Source: Dyadobacter sp. CY323
Lineage (GTDB): Bacteria; Bacteroidota; Bacteroidia; Cytophagales; Spirosomataceae
Assembly (NCBI RefSeq): GCF_021390245.1
Contig: NZ_JAJUXH010000001.1
Span: 558,001 to 622,000, forward strand
DNA: 64,000 nucleotides
Reading direction: 5' to 3'
Shown: in pieces, positions 42,801-49,248 of the stretch
Layout: every line of letters starts with the position of its first letter
Numbering within the stretch: position 1 is the first letter of the stretch
Notes under the pieces: generated by a model
What the model was told of the DNA's origin: nothing
Database searches by the model: none
Seen by the model: only the letters and a program-made list of their open reading frames with translations
Translations under genes and position numbers: made by a program

Positions 42801-44621
42801 TTGTACCTGCAGAAGTACTGCAATTTACTTGATACCGGTTATGTGATCAAAGCCTGGCTTTCGAAAGGCGGGAGACAAGAACCTGTTAAGGAACATATCC
42901 TGGCGTATCTGCGCCAATTCAGTCAAGATTTTCAAATGTTGCAGCAGGTTGTTGACTGCGTAAAAGAACCTGAGGAAATCGCGGGTTATTTTCATGCCTA
43001 TCTCAATGCGCACAGTGAAGATTCGAATGCCCGGGCGGTGATATTGGTATGGTTGAAAAATAAATGGTCTCCTGAAACGATCTTGCCGTACGTGAAACGC
43101 CACCTGGAAGTGCATGCGGAAACGGATGAAGCAAGCTTTGTAATAAAACCCTGGCTTGACGCTGGCGGAAACCCGGATGAAATCGAGGCGCCGTTCCGCA
43201 GGTTTGTAGGCAGCCATAAAGGGACCGAAAACATGCGTTTTACGATCCAGGATTGGTTAAACCATGGCGGTAATCCCGAGGCGGTAGAAGCATGTGTGGT
43301 TGATCACCTTACATGGTATGGAAATACCATTGACGCAAGACATGTGCTTTCTGCATGGCTGCAGAAAGGTTCAAAACCAGCTCTTATCTTGCCTTATATC
43401 AAAACGTACATCGAAATTTACATCGATCAGCGCAGCACATCTTATGTAATCGCGGAATGGCTGAAAACCGGTGTGCAAAATGTTGATATCGAAAAAATTA
43501 TCTCGAAATCGAAATCCGGTGGAACCGATCAGCAGCAATGGTCCAATGCCATGAATGCGTTGCGCGAGGCAAAGGGTAGAAATAGCGAGGCGATCTGGGA
43601 GCAGGTAAAGCATCTGATCGAACGACATACAGGTGATTGGTCGGTGCATCACCGCATTCAGGATTGGTTTAAACACGAGGGACGTGTGCAACTGGTCGAA
43701 CCGTCGGCGGACGTGTTTCTTGAGCAGCACGTCGGGAATGCCAACTGTCATTATATTCTGCAGGAATGGCTCAACAGGAGAGGTAACCCCGACCTTTATG
43801 TTAAACATGTGACCCGGTATCTTGATTTACATCTGGATAAGGCATCGTCACAATATGTCCTTTCGGCGTGGCTCAAAAGCCCCGGCGACAAAACGCTCAT
43901 TAATCCATATTTCCGGAAATTTCTTGAAATACATCCGGACAAGCTTATTGTGGGGTACCTGACCTGCGACTGGCTGAAAACAGGCGGAGAGCTGGAAGGG
44001 TTAGAACCTTACATTGTCCATTTTCTTACGCTCCACAAGCTAGACACCGACCTGAATAACACGCTGATCGATATGTGGCTCACCCGGGGCGGGGATTACC
44101 GGAAGATACAGTCCGACATTGAGAGCAATTTAAATGGAGGTATTGATAAAAGAAGTACCAAACATGCCCTTCAGGCCTATATCAACAAGTTGGAGGATAT
44201 CCAGCCCATCGAGGAGTTCGCAATCCGGTTTATGGCAAATCACATGGATCACGAGCTTACCGTACGTGAGGTACTGGCAACCTGGCTCAGGAAAGCCACA
44301 GATCTGGCGGCGATCCAGGGAGTTGTGATGGACTATCTGCGCGCTCATTCGCTATGGATAGAATCGTACAAGATTATGACTTCCTGGCTGGACAGGACCG
44401 CAATGCCGGAACCAATCGAAACTTTCGTGACAGGTTACCTCGGTCTGCATGCCGAGCGTATCCATTCATCCTACCTGATTAAAGGGTGGCTCAAAGCAGA
44501 GGGAAGGCTCGATGCGATCGAGGAACATGTGCTTCGCTATTTTGCATTGCATGGTGATACGGATGAAGCTTTGAAACTGAGAGAGTTGTGGGCTGCCAGG
44601 ACGGATGACCTGGCCGGGTGA
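39807..44621 (+). CDS. STAND NTPase with novel C-terminal 34-residue repeat array
   Basis: 1604 residues. About residues 1-345 form a helical N-terminal region with coiled-coil segments (around 190-280) of no recognised family, which could be the effector. The NTPase core has the P-loop SGQGGIGKT (405-412), Walker B KYLLLFDYIEE (454-461), a sensor-type NCRE (488-491) and a winged-helix-like motif RPIHDTIADEVL near 646. From about residue 813 to the end lies a strictly periodic repeat array (see the repeat entry). N-terminal effector, STAND switch and C-terminal sensor repeats is the architecture of bacterial Avs/NLR-like defence proteins. The gene stands alone, with no other defence gene beside it. 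A signalling role outside defence is possible. Confidence 0.82.
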   Translation: MYSSSDLPALCGFLAKGAITVATESSSMGLLLTVSAASKILEKAAPDLAEHVFVAFEYEKFKELLIKTHPNDLNHDLDKLIKRAMLRAVGFMKRMYVEEQEADLSLLQKLRNPFEPIKTVLDNFSKDLKAQFDSETFKKEELESYLAGESAHCFERLINYLFSLANVDESHEEIVKLREYMEANLPVMFDLAYKEELKNKENDRAFKAFQIWALEEANKQQREVLLGQGKSLEFSKKILEEIEILKSGKSSSFENQLKEGFEDQISEIKKAVNAEFKRVFPYLREIFDVLEVIAKDTALIPEIGEKIDTLADTLGEIRKSLSKVDLPDGFQVLVHVPAPVEQDEKADRKPKKYGEYLSSENLPYISRNTFSREPGVSAAFYTEDYIVRNLVDSPNDRFDGCIISGQGGIGKTRLMFELGHLMAGEGWQVIRVQPGDWSFDKLKKYLESAPRKYLLLFDYIEESAFFSAKLASDLMNGISGLTVKVLANCRETYRGSSKFPEEHYFLDINLEQNAAEERKYQNFIIKGIIGGISIKFDYKYQDFFILKPSFAVFLRFLHENFPIGEDRELTQIPASLGFNVWLRKRLALTLGTSDFIKIEENVLRVFALLPADGETLDALYDSNLGTYLSALTEDGWIEYTDNQTLRPIHDTIADEVLISHLKRKKALLDSELRVIFKMAVTNGLVNSFIRSMERIVEQEFMRDKSDFFFKMLDQSIRDKSIDLKSVNYIIGVTSLLTEPDRIQLLSTHVDFFAPYIQSMTYVYSLGFAMAKLSKVKENAKYEPALKILFDTWYEANPSFTDDAKLSANILSRSIKFFGINDFAKNFAIDYLQKHAEKKSASYVIQTWLDANGDTTVIAKYVYQYLWKNADDPIVGFVLLPWLELNGNPAAVQRYVRQYLLAHAGEKQASFMLQAWLDKDGDPDFIWPFVDKYLRDRYREDAAPFLLSAWMNRTGKHQLVAKYVTESLKYQTEQRFANPLLQSWLKCGGSPEMVETAVVLYLQKYCNLLDTGYVIKAWLSKGGRQEPVKEHILAYLRQFSQDFQMLQQVVDCVKEPEEIAGYFHAYLNAHSEDSNARAVILVWLKNKWSPETILPYVKRHLEVHAETDEASFVIKPWLDAGGNPDEIEAPFRRFVGSHKGTENMRFTIQDWLNHGGNPEAVEACVVDHLTWYGNTIDARHVLSAWLQKGSKPALILPYIKTYIEIYIDQRSTSYVIAEWLKTGVQNVDIEKIISKSKSGGTDQQQWSNAMNALREAKGRNSEAIWEQVKHLIERHTGDWSVHHRIQDWFKHEGRVQLVEPSADVFLEQHVGNANCHYILQEWLNRRGNPDLYVKHVTRYLDLHLDKASSQYVLSAWLKSPGDKTLINPYFRKFLEIHPDKLIVGYLTCDWLKTGGELEGLEPYIVHFLTLHKLDTDLNNTLIDMWLTRGGDYRKIQSDIESNLNGGIDKRSTKHALQAYINKLEDIQPIEEFAIRFMANHMDHELTVREVLATWLRKATDLAAIQGVVMDYLRAHSLWIESYKIMTSWLDRTAMPEPIETFVTGYLGLHAERIHSSYLIKGWLKAEGRLDAIEEHVLRYFALHGDTDEALKLRELWAARTDDLAG
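42243..44621 (+). repeat. Array of about 23 coding repeats of 34 residues (102 bp)
   Basis: Within the STAND protein, 20 tryptophans recur at fixed distance: residues 847, 881, 915, 949, 983, 1017, 1082, 1116, 1150, 1184, 1218, 1287, 1321, 1355, 1389, 1424, 1493, 1527, 1561 and 1595. Almost all neighbouring intervals are exactly 34; the longer gaps (65, 69, 69) hide degenerate units near 1051 and 1253 and a Tyr at 1458. The consensus is WLxxGGxPxxI-x3-V-x2-YLxxH, then about 5 variable residues, then ASYVIxxW, i.e. two helices per unit. DNA sequences of units have diverged, so this is an ancient protein-level repeat. Confidence 0.9.
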
Positions 44622-44708
44622 TGCGGAATGCCGACATTATTTTCCTACACATACAACCATCCGCGCTTTGTTGAGCCTCTTTAACCCGAAGACACTAAAA
44701 ATCACCTT

Positions 44709-45218
44709 ATGACATCAGAGTCGGAGCTTATTTCCGGATGCCTTTTACACGATCGAGTGGCGCAGCGGTTGCTTTATGACCGGTATAAAAAGGCGATGTA
44801 CACGCTGGCTTACCGCATTACGGGTGACTTTGACAATGCCAATGATGTATTACAGGATGCTTTTCTGGAAGTCTTTCGGCACCTGGACCAGTTTCGGGGC
44901 GAATCCACTTTGGGCGCCTGGATCAAACAGATCGTGGTCAGGAAGTCGACAAAAAAGAAAAAGGTCGTAATGTGGCAGAACCTCGACGACTATACCGGCG
45001 AGGTGATCGACTGGGGTGACGATGGGATCAATGCGGCGCATTTAGAAACCGCAGTACTTTCATTAGCGGATGGGTTCCGGACGATTTTTGTCCTGGCGGA
45101 AGTCGAAGGTTACACGCACCGCGAAATCGCCGTGATGCTGAATATATCGGAAGGAACCTCCAAGTCACAGCTATTTCACGCAAAAAGAAAACTTCGCAGC
45201 ATGCTTTCCTCGCACTGA
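44709..45218 (+). CDS. ECF-family RNA polymerase sigma factor
   Basis: 169 residues. Region 2: YDRYKKAMYTLAYRITGDFD, NANDVLQDAFLEVFRHLDQF and RGESTLGAWIKQIVVRKS. Region 4: LADGFRTIFVLAEVEGYTHR with EIAVMLNISEGTSKSQLFHA. Length and motifs are standard for an extracytoplasmic function sigma factor. It heads a five-gene same-strand run; the following gene, 6 bp away, looks like its anti-sigma factor. Confidence 0.95.
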   Translation: MTSESELISGCLLHDRVAQRLLYDRYKKAMYTLAYRITGDFDNANDVLQDAFLEVFRHLDQFRGESTLGAWIKQIVVRKSTKKKKVVMWQNLDDYTGEVIDWGDDGINAAHLETAVLSLADGFRTIFVLAEVEGYTHREIAVMLNISEGTSKSQLFHAKRKLRSMLSSH

Positions 45219-45224
45219 AACGAT

Positions 45225-45794
45225 ATGGAAAAGAATCATCACATTTTAAAAAAGGCAATTTCTAAACTTCCGGACTACGAGCCCGGGGAAGAGCTTTGGT
45301 CTGCATTGAATGAAAATCTGGCGGAACAACCGTTAAAAGCAGCTGTAAAAGAGCTTCCGGAATATGAACCCGACGCATTGTTATGGGAGATCATTTCGCG
45401 GAAAACGATAAAAAAACCCACGTTTACCTGGTGGTATGCCGCGGCAATGGTGGTAGCAGGTTTGTCACTCGGTTTGCTGATCTACAAAAATGATGCGCAG
45501 CAACAGGTGTCGTACTCCATTGAGAAAGTGGATTCCCGCCTGCAAAATGAAGGCGGACAAGTCACAGACACGCAGTACCAACGTTTAAAAGCGTATTGCG
45601 AAATGGAAACACTGGTGTGTAACAGTAAGGATTACAGACGCTTGCAGGAAGAATATGAAAAACTCGATGATGCGTCCGTGCAGTTGCGGCAGGCAATCGG
45701 AGAATACAATACGGAAGTTGAGCTCATCCGGCAGGTTACGATTTTGGAAGAACAAAAGGCCGATGTTTTGAATGAAATGGCCAAAATGATTTAA
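45225..45794 (+). CDS. Anti-sigma-like membrane protein with duplicated N-terminal motif
   Basis: 189 residues. The cytoplasmic N-terminus holds two copies of one motif: AISKLPDYEPGEELWSAL (residues 11-28) and AVKELPEYEPDALLWEII (40-57), 29 residues apart. A single membrane helix follows (YAAAMVVAGLSLGLLIY, about 71-87), then a periplasmic coiled coil (QRLKAYCEMETLVCNSKDYR, EEYEKLDDASVQLRQAI). Position next to the sigma gene and topology suit an anti-sigma factor, though it lacks the usual zinc HxxxCxxC motif. Confidence 0.75.
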   Translation: MEKNHHILKKAISKLPDYEPGEELWSALNENLAEQPLKAAVKELPEYEPDALLWEIISRKTIKKPTFTWWYAAAMVVAGLSLGLLIYKNDAQQQVSYSIEKVDSRLQNEGGQVTDTQYQRLKAYCEMETLVCNSKDYRRLQEEYEKLDDASVQLRQAIGEYNTEVELIRQVTILEEQKADVLNEMAKMI

Positions 45795-45796
45795 AA

Positions 45797-46705
45797 ATGA
45801 AGCATATGAAACCGCTCGAATTTATTTACAGATACAGACTGACTTTACTGGTGATCGCATGGATCGGAATCGCGGGGCAGGCAAATGCGCAGGGGGTTTT
45901 ACAGGTTGCGACAAAAACAATTGAAAAAACCATTGGCAGCCCCACTGTACGCACACTTTACATTACTGCGGAAAAGGCGGACATTGAAATGACAACCTGG
46001 AACAAAGCGGAAATCACCATCGTACTCGAACTTTCGGCGAGGCATCCTGATAAAAACATAGCCGCTGCGGACCTTTCCAAGGTACAGTATATCGCGGACC
46101 GAAACGGCAAAGATTACTTTCTGAGAAATTACATAGTACTGAAAGATGGCGAAAACAAGCCCATATCAAACGTGAAAGCGCGGTATGTGATCCATTTGCC
46201 GGCCTCCTGCGCGGTGGACCTCAAAAATTCGTTCGGCACCATTACACTCAAAGGTCTCACCAACAATATTCAGCTCAAAGCCGATTTTTGTACGACTAAC
46301 CTCGTCGATCTGAGGGGAAAAGGACAGGTGAGTACTTCTTTCGGGGAGCTCAAAGGAACGGATATCTCGGGCGTTTTTACCTTCACGAGCGATCACACCA
46401 GGCTGCATCTGAACCAGGTTGCGGGGGTGATCAAGCTGGATGCGGATTATGGGAATGTGGAGATTTATCCGACCACGGGTCTGACCAGTCTGGGTATAAG
46501 ATCTAAAAAGGCAGAAATAACGCTCCTGACAAAGAATTGGCAGATCTTTGATTATACCATTCAAAGTGCGTACGCCACCATGAAACTGCCGAATGGCTTT
46601 AAATGGAAACGCAACACGGCCGACTTCAAAGACGCATTCTTCAAGCGAAACCAATTGGCTAATGTCGATATCAACGCCGAGTTTGGCAATGTAACGATCA
46701 GGTAA
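45797..46705 (+). CDS. DUF4097-like exported protein
   Basis: 302 residues. A signal peptide (LTLLVIAWIGIAGQANAQ) follows a short N-terminus; the ATG at 45797 is used, an ATG at 45806 is also possible. The mature protein is a right-handed beta-repeat of DUF4097/GIN type: LYITAEKADIEMTTWNKAEI, VIHLPASCAVDLKNSFGTIT, LKGLTNNIQLKADFCTT, DISGVFTFTSDHTRLHLNQV, GVIKLDADYGNVEI and the closing VDINAEFGNVTI. Such genes often follow ECF sigma/anti-sigma pairs in Bacteroidota. Function unknown, probably cell-envelope. Confidence 0.8.
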   Translation: MKHMKPLEFIYRYRLTLLVIAWIGIAGQANAQGVLQVATKTIEKTIGSPTVRTLYITAEKADIEMTTWNKAEITIVLELSARHPDKNIAAADLSKVQYIADRNGKDYFLRNYIVLKDGENKPISNVKARYVIHLPASCAVDLKNSFGTITLKGLTNNIQLKADFCTTNLVDLRGKGQVSTSFGELKGTDISGVFTFTSDHTRLHLNQVAGVIKLDADYGNVEIYPTTGLTSLGIRSKKAEITLLTKNWQIFDYTIQSAYATMKLPNGFKWKRNTADFKDAFFKRNQLANVDINAEFGNVTIR

Positions 46706-46728
46706 CCCGCACTTTTAATCTTTCTTTT

Positions 46729-47982
46729 ATGAAAAAATATCTTTGGTTGCTTTGCATTCAGAGCATCATCCAGGCATCCTACGCGCAGGATAGTGTGAAT
46801 GTCTTGTTCTCTCAAGAATCAGATACCCTTGTAAAACAGCGATTTATCGACCGTTACGACAATGTTTTTATGACAAAAGTGCCTACCCGGCAGATGTTTA
46901 AGGTAGGTTACCAGGGCTCCGAAGTACAGGGAATGGGCATAAACTTTTCCTATGAATACAAGTTGCTTCCATCCTTGTCCGTCGAAGCTGCCTTATTCGC
47001 ACAGTTCAGCAGGTTCAATGGAGGAATGGCGAACGAACTGCTTCACTTCAACTGGAAACAGGTAAATGTCTGGGCAAATGCAAAGGCGCGATGGTATTAC
47101 AATATGAATAGCCGGATTGAAACGGGGCTGAATGCAAACAATTTCAGCGGGCCCTACGTGGCTTTTACCTATGACCAGTCCCTCTATCTTCGCGATTCAT
47201 ATAGTAATAAAAACACGGGCCGCATCGGATTATTATATGGTTTTCAAAGCCGCTTTTTCAACCATGGGTTTGTAGATTTCTCGGTCGGGGTATTTAATAA
47301 AGAAATTGGGCAGTTCACATTTTTTGAAGATACCAAAGCTTTTTGGAAGCCGGATAATTTCATCCTGGGTACCAATCTGAACATCGGCCTGGCAATCGGA
47401 GACTGGAAAAAAACCACGGCCGCTCCATTTTGCGATGTCATTTTTTGTGATGAATTGGTGAAAGGTCAGTGGAAGGTTCAAATGCCGAATATCAGCATTG
47501 GTGTGAGAAATCAAATCGTACGGACGGAGGTGGACTACGAGCGAAAGCTGGGAAAAAGCCCGCTTTCTGTACAAGGTGGCGCCGGCATGTCGCTCTATAA
47601 TAGTACCCGGTACCAATCGATGCATGACAGGTACTTTTCGGTTGGGGCAAATGCGCAGTTTCGTTATTACTTCCTGAGGAACCTCATGGAGAGACGCGGC
47701 AAAGGCGCCAGCGATCTTTCAGGGCCGTATGCCGGGGTAGAAGGAGGTTACGGGATATATTTTTCGAAAAGCCAGTTTAATTACCAGCCGGAGTTCAACA
47801 GCAATACGAAAACACGTAGTTGGAATACATCCTTGTTACTCGGTTACCAGCAGCGTCTTTTCAGCAGGATTTACATCGACGCGAGTCTCATTTACATGAA
47901 AGGCTTTGCTTCCGGTACTACTTATCCGGGTCAGTCCAAACCTGTTTTCACATCCAAAATGACGGTGGGCTTCACATTCTAA
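46729..47982 (+). CDS. Outer-membrane hypothetical protein, tandem paralogue A
   Basis: 417 residues with a signal peptide ending near SYAQ|D. The mature N-terminus QDSVNVLFSQESDTLVKQRF continues FIDRYDNVFMTKVPTRQMFK, which recurs almost unchanged in the next gene. The rest is amphipathic beta-strand sequence (NTGRIGLLYGFQSRFFNHGF, VDFSVGVFNKEIG, GPYAGVEGGYGIYFS) ending VGFTF, a beta-barrel. Its paralogue starts 3 bp later. It belongs to the ECF operon and is probably the output or sensed target of that sigma factor. Confidence 0.8.
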   Translation: MKKYLWLLCIQSIIQASYAQDSVNVLFSQESDTLVKQRFIDRYDNVFMTKVPTRQMFKVGYQGSEVQGMGINFSYEYKLLPSLSVEAALFAQFSRFNGGMANELLHFNWKQVNVWANAKARWYYNMNSRIETGLNANNFSGPYVAFTYDQSLYLRDSYSNKNTGRIGLLYGFQSRFFNHGFVDFSVGVFNKEIGQFTFFEDTKAFWKPDNFILGTNLNIGLAIGDWKKTTAAPFCDVIFCDELVKGQWKVQMPNISIGVRNQIVRTEVDYERKLGKSPLSVQGGAGMSLYNSTRYQSMHDRYFSVGANAQFRYYFLRNLMERRGKGASDLSGPYAGVEGGYGIYFSKSQFNYQPEFNSNTKTRSWNTSLLLGYQQRLFSRIYIDASLIYMKGFASGTTYPGQSKPVFTSKMTVGFTF

Positions 47983-47985
47983 CAC

Positions 47986-49245
47986 ATGAAAAACTTTTTT
48001 CTGACTATCGTTTTAATCCTGCCGTTTGTAGCGTCCCATGCTCAGGATAGCGTTAAGGTGACCTATTCTCAGGATTCGGATACCCTTTTAAAACAGCGGT
48101 TCATTGACCGGTACGAAAATGTCTTTATGACAAAAGTGCCAACTCGACATATGTTTAAAATTGGCTTGTCGCAATATTATCAGGCAATTGCATTTCCATT
48201 GACCGACGACAAGATCCTGAATAATACGTCTTTGCAGCTTGGGTACGAGTTCAAATTTCTCCCGGCATTTTCCATCGCACTTTCCGGCCATGTTCCGTAT
48301 TTTGATCTGCATACCCCATTCAAATGGTCCATTCAAAGTACCGTCATCGATGCGCAGCTCAGGTGGTTTATGGATATGCGGCGGCGGATCAAATCAGGAA
48401 AAAGCGCCAATAACTTTTCAGGAAACTACTTAGCCCTCTTTTACAACATTCCCGGAACAATAGATGACGATCCTAAAATTGGCTTGAAACTGGGTTTTCA
48501 ACGCCGGTTTTTGAACCACGGTTTTATGGATTTCTCCATTGCTTTAATGCAGGATAGCCCGTTCTTCTATTACGGCGCATTGGACAACTGGAACATTTCA
48601 ACCCAGGCAATGGCAGGTTTCGCGTTTGGTGACTGGAAGAAAACAAGTGTCGGGCCGCTTTGCGACGTGTTACTTTGCGACGAATTCATGACCAGCCAAT
48701 GGAAAGTGCGGGTGCCTGAGATTACGGTCGGCTACTACCTGAACCGGATCCGTGCGGGGGTTGCATTTGAGCAAAAACTGATGGACTCCTTTACTTTGAA
48801 TTTCCAGTTGGACGCGGCGATGAATAATGGTTTTAACCAACTAAAATACCCCCAAACCATTTATGGCTGGGGAGATGTGCGCTATTCACAGGTTTACTCA
48901 AGAGAGAAAATGCTGAACTTTTCCATTCAGCCCCGGTATTATGTTTTGCAGAAAAAACAAAGAATGAAAGGCCGGGGCGGAAACGGGTTTTCAGGTTTGT
49001 ACACAGGTTTGAATTCCGAATTCAGCTATTACAAAGGCAAACACAGTTTCAGCAATTTCGACACGCCGGATCTGGAAAGAGAAACGACGCTTATCCAGGT
49101 CGGCGCATTGGTCGGTTATCAGCTCAGGCTTTTCCGTCACGGCTATTTCGACCTGAATACGTCCTACAATTTCCAGGATCACCTCGGCAGTTCCGAAACT
49201 TCCTTCGGTTTCCGCACCAATGTAACTTTGGGATTGGCGTTCTAA
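47986..49245 (+). CDS. Outer-membrane hypothetical protein, tandem paralogue B
   Basis: 419 residues, signal peptide ending near ASHA|Q. QDSVKVTYSQDSDTLLKQRF with FIDRYENVFMTKVPTRHMFK matches paralogue A, and further matched strands include KIGLKLGFQRRFLNHGFMDF and GDWKKTSVGPLCDVLLCDEF (compare GDWKKTTAAPFCDVIFCDEL). It ends in VTLGLAF, barrel-like. The pair arose by tandem duplication and has diverged moderately. Convergent with the protease gene, 3 bp apart. Confidence 0.8.
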   Translation: MKNFFLTIVLILPFVASHAQDSVKVTYSQDSDTLLKQRFIDRYENVFMTKVPTRHMFKIGLSQYYQAIAFPLTDDKILNNTSLQLGYEFKFLPAFSIALSGHVPYFDLHTPFKWSIQSTVIDAQLRWFMDMRRRIKSGKSANNFSGNYLALFYNIPGTIDDDPKIGLKLGFQRRFLNHGFMDFSIALMQDSPFFYYGALDNWNISTQAMAGFAFGDWKKTSVGPLCDVLLCDEFMTSQWKVRVPEITVGYYLNRIRAGVAFEQKLMDSFTLNFQLDAAMNNGFNQLKYPQTIYGWGDVRYSQVYSREKMLNFSIQPRYYVLQKKQRMKGRGGNGFSGLYTGLNSEFSYYKGKHSFSNFDTPDLERETTLIQVGALVGYQLRLFRHGYFDLNTSYNFQDHLGSSETSFGFRTNVTLGLAF

Positions 49246-49248
49246 ACC

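Noticed and set aside
42243..44621. CRISPR or DNA-level tandem repeat
   Set aside because: Repetition is in the protein only; the nucleotide units have diverged and lie in one open reading frame.
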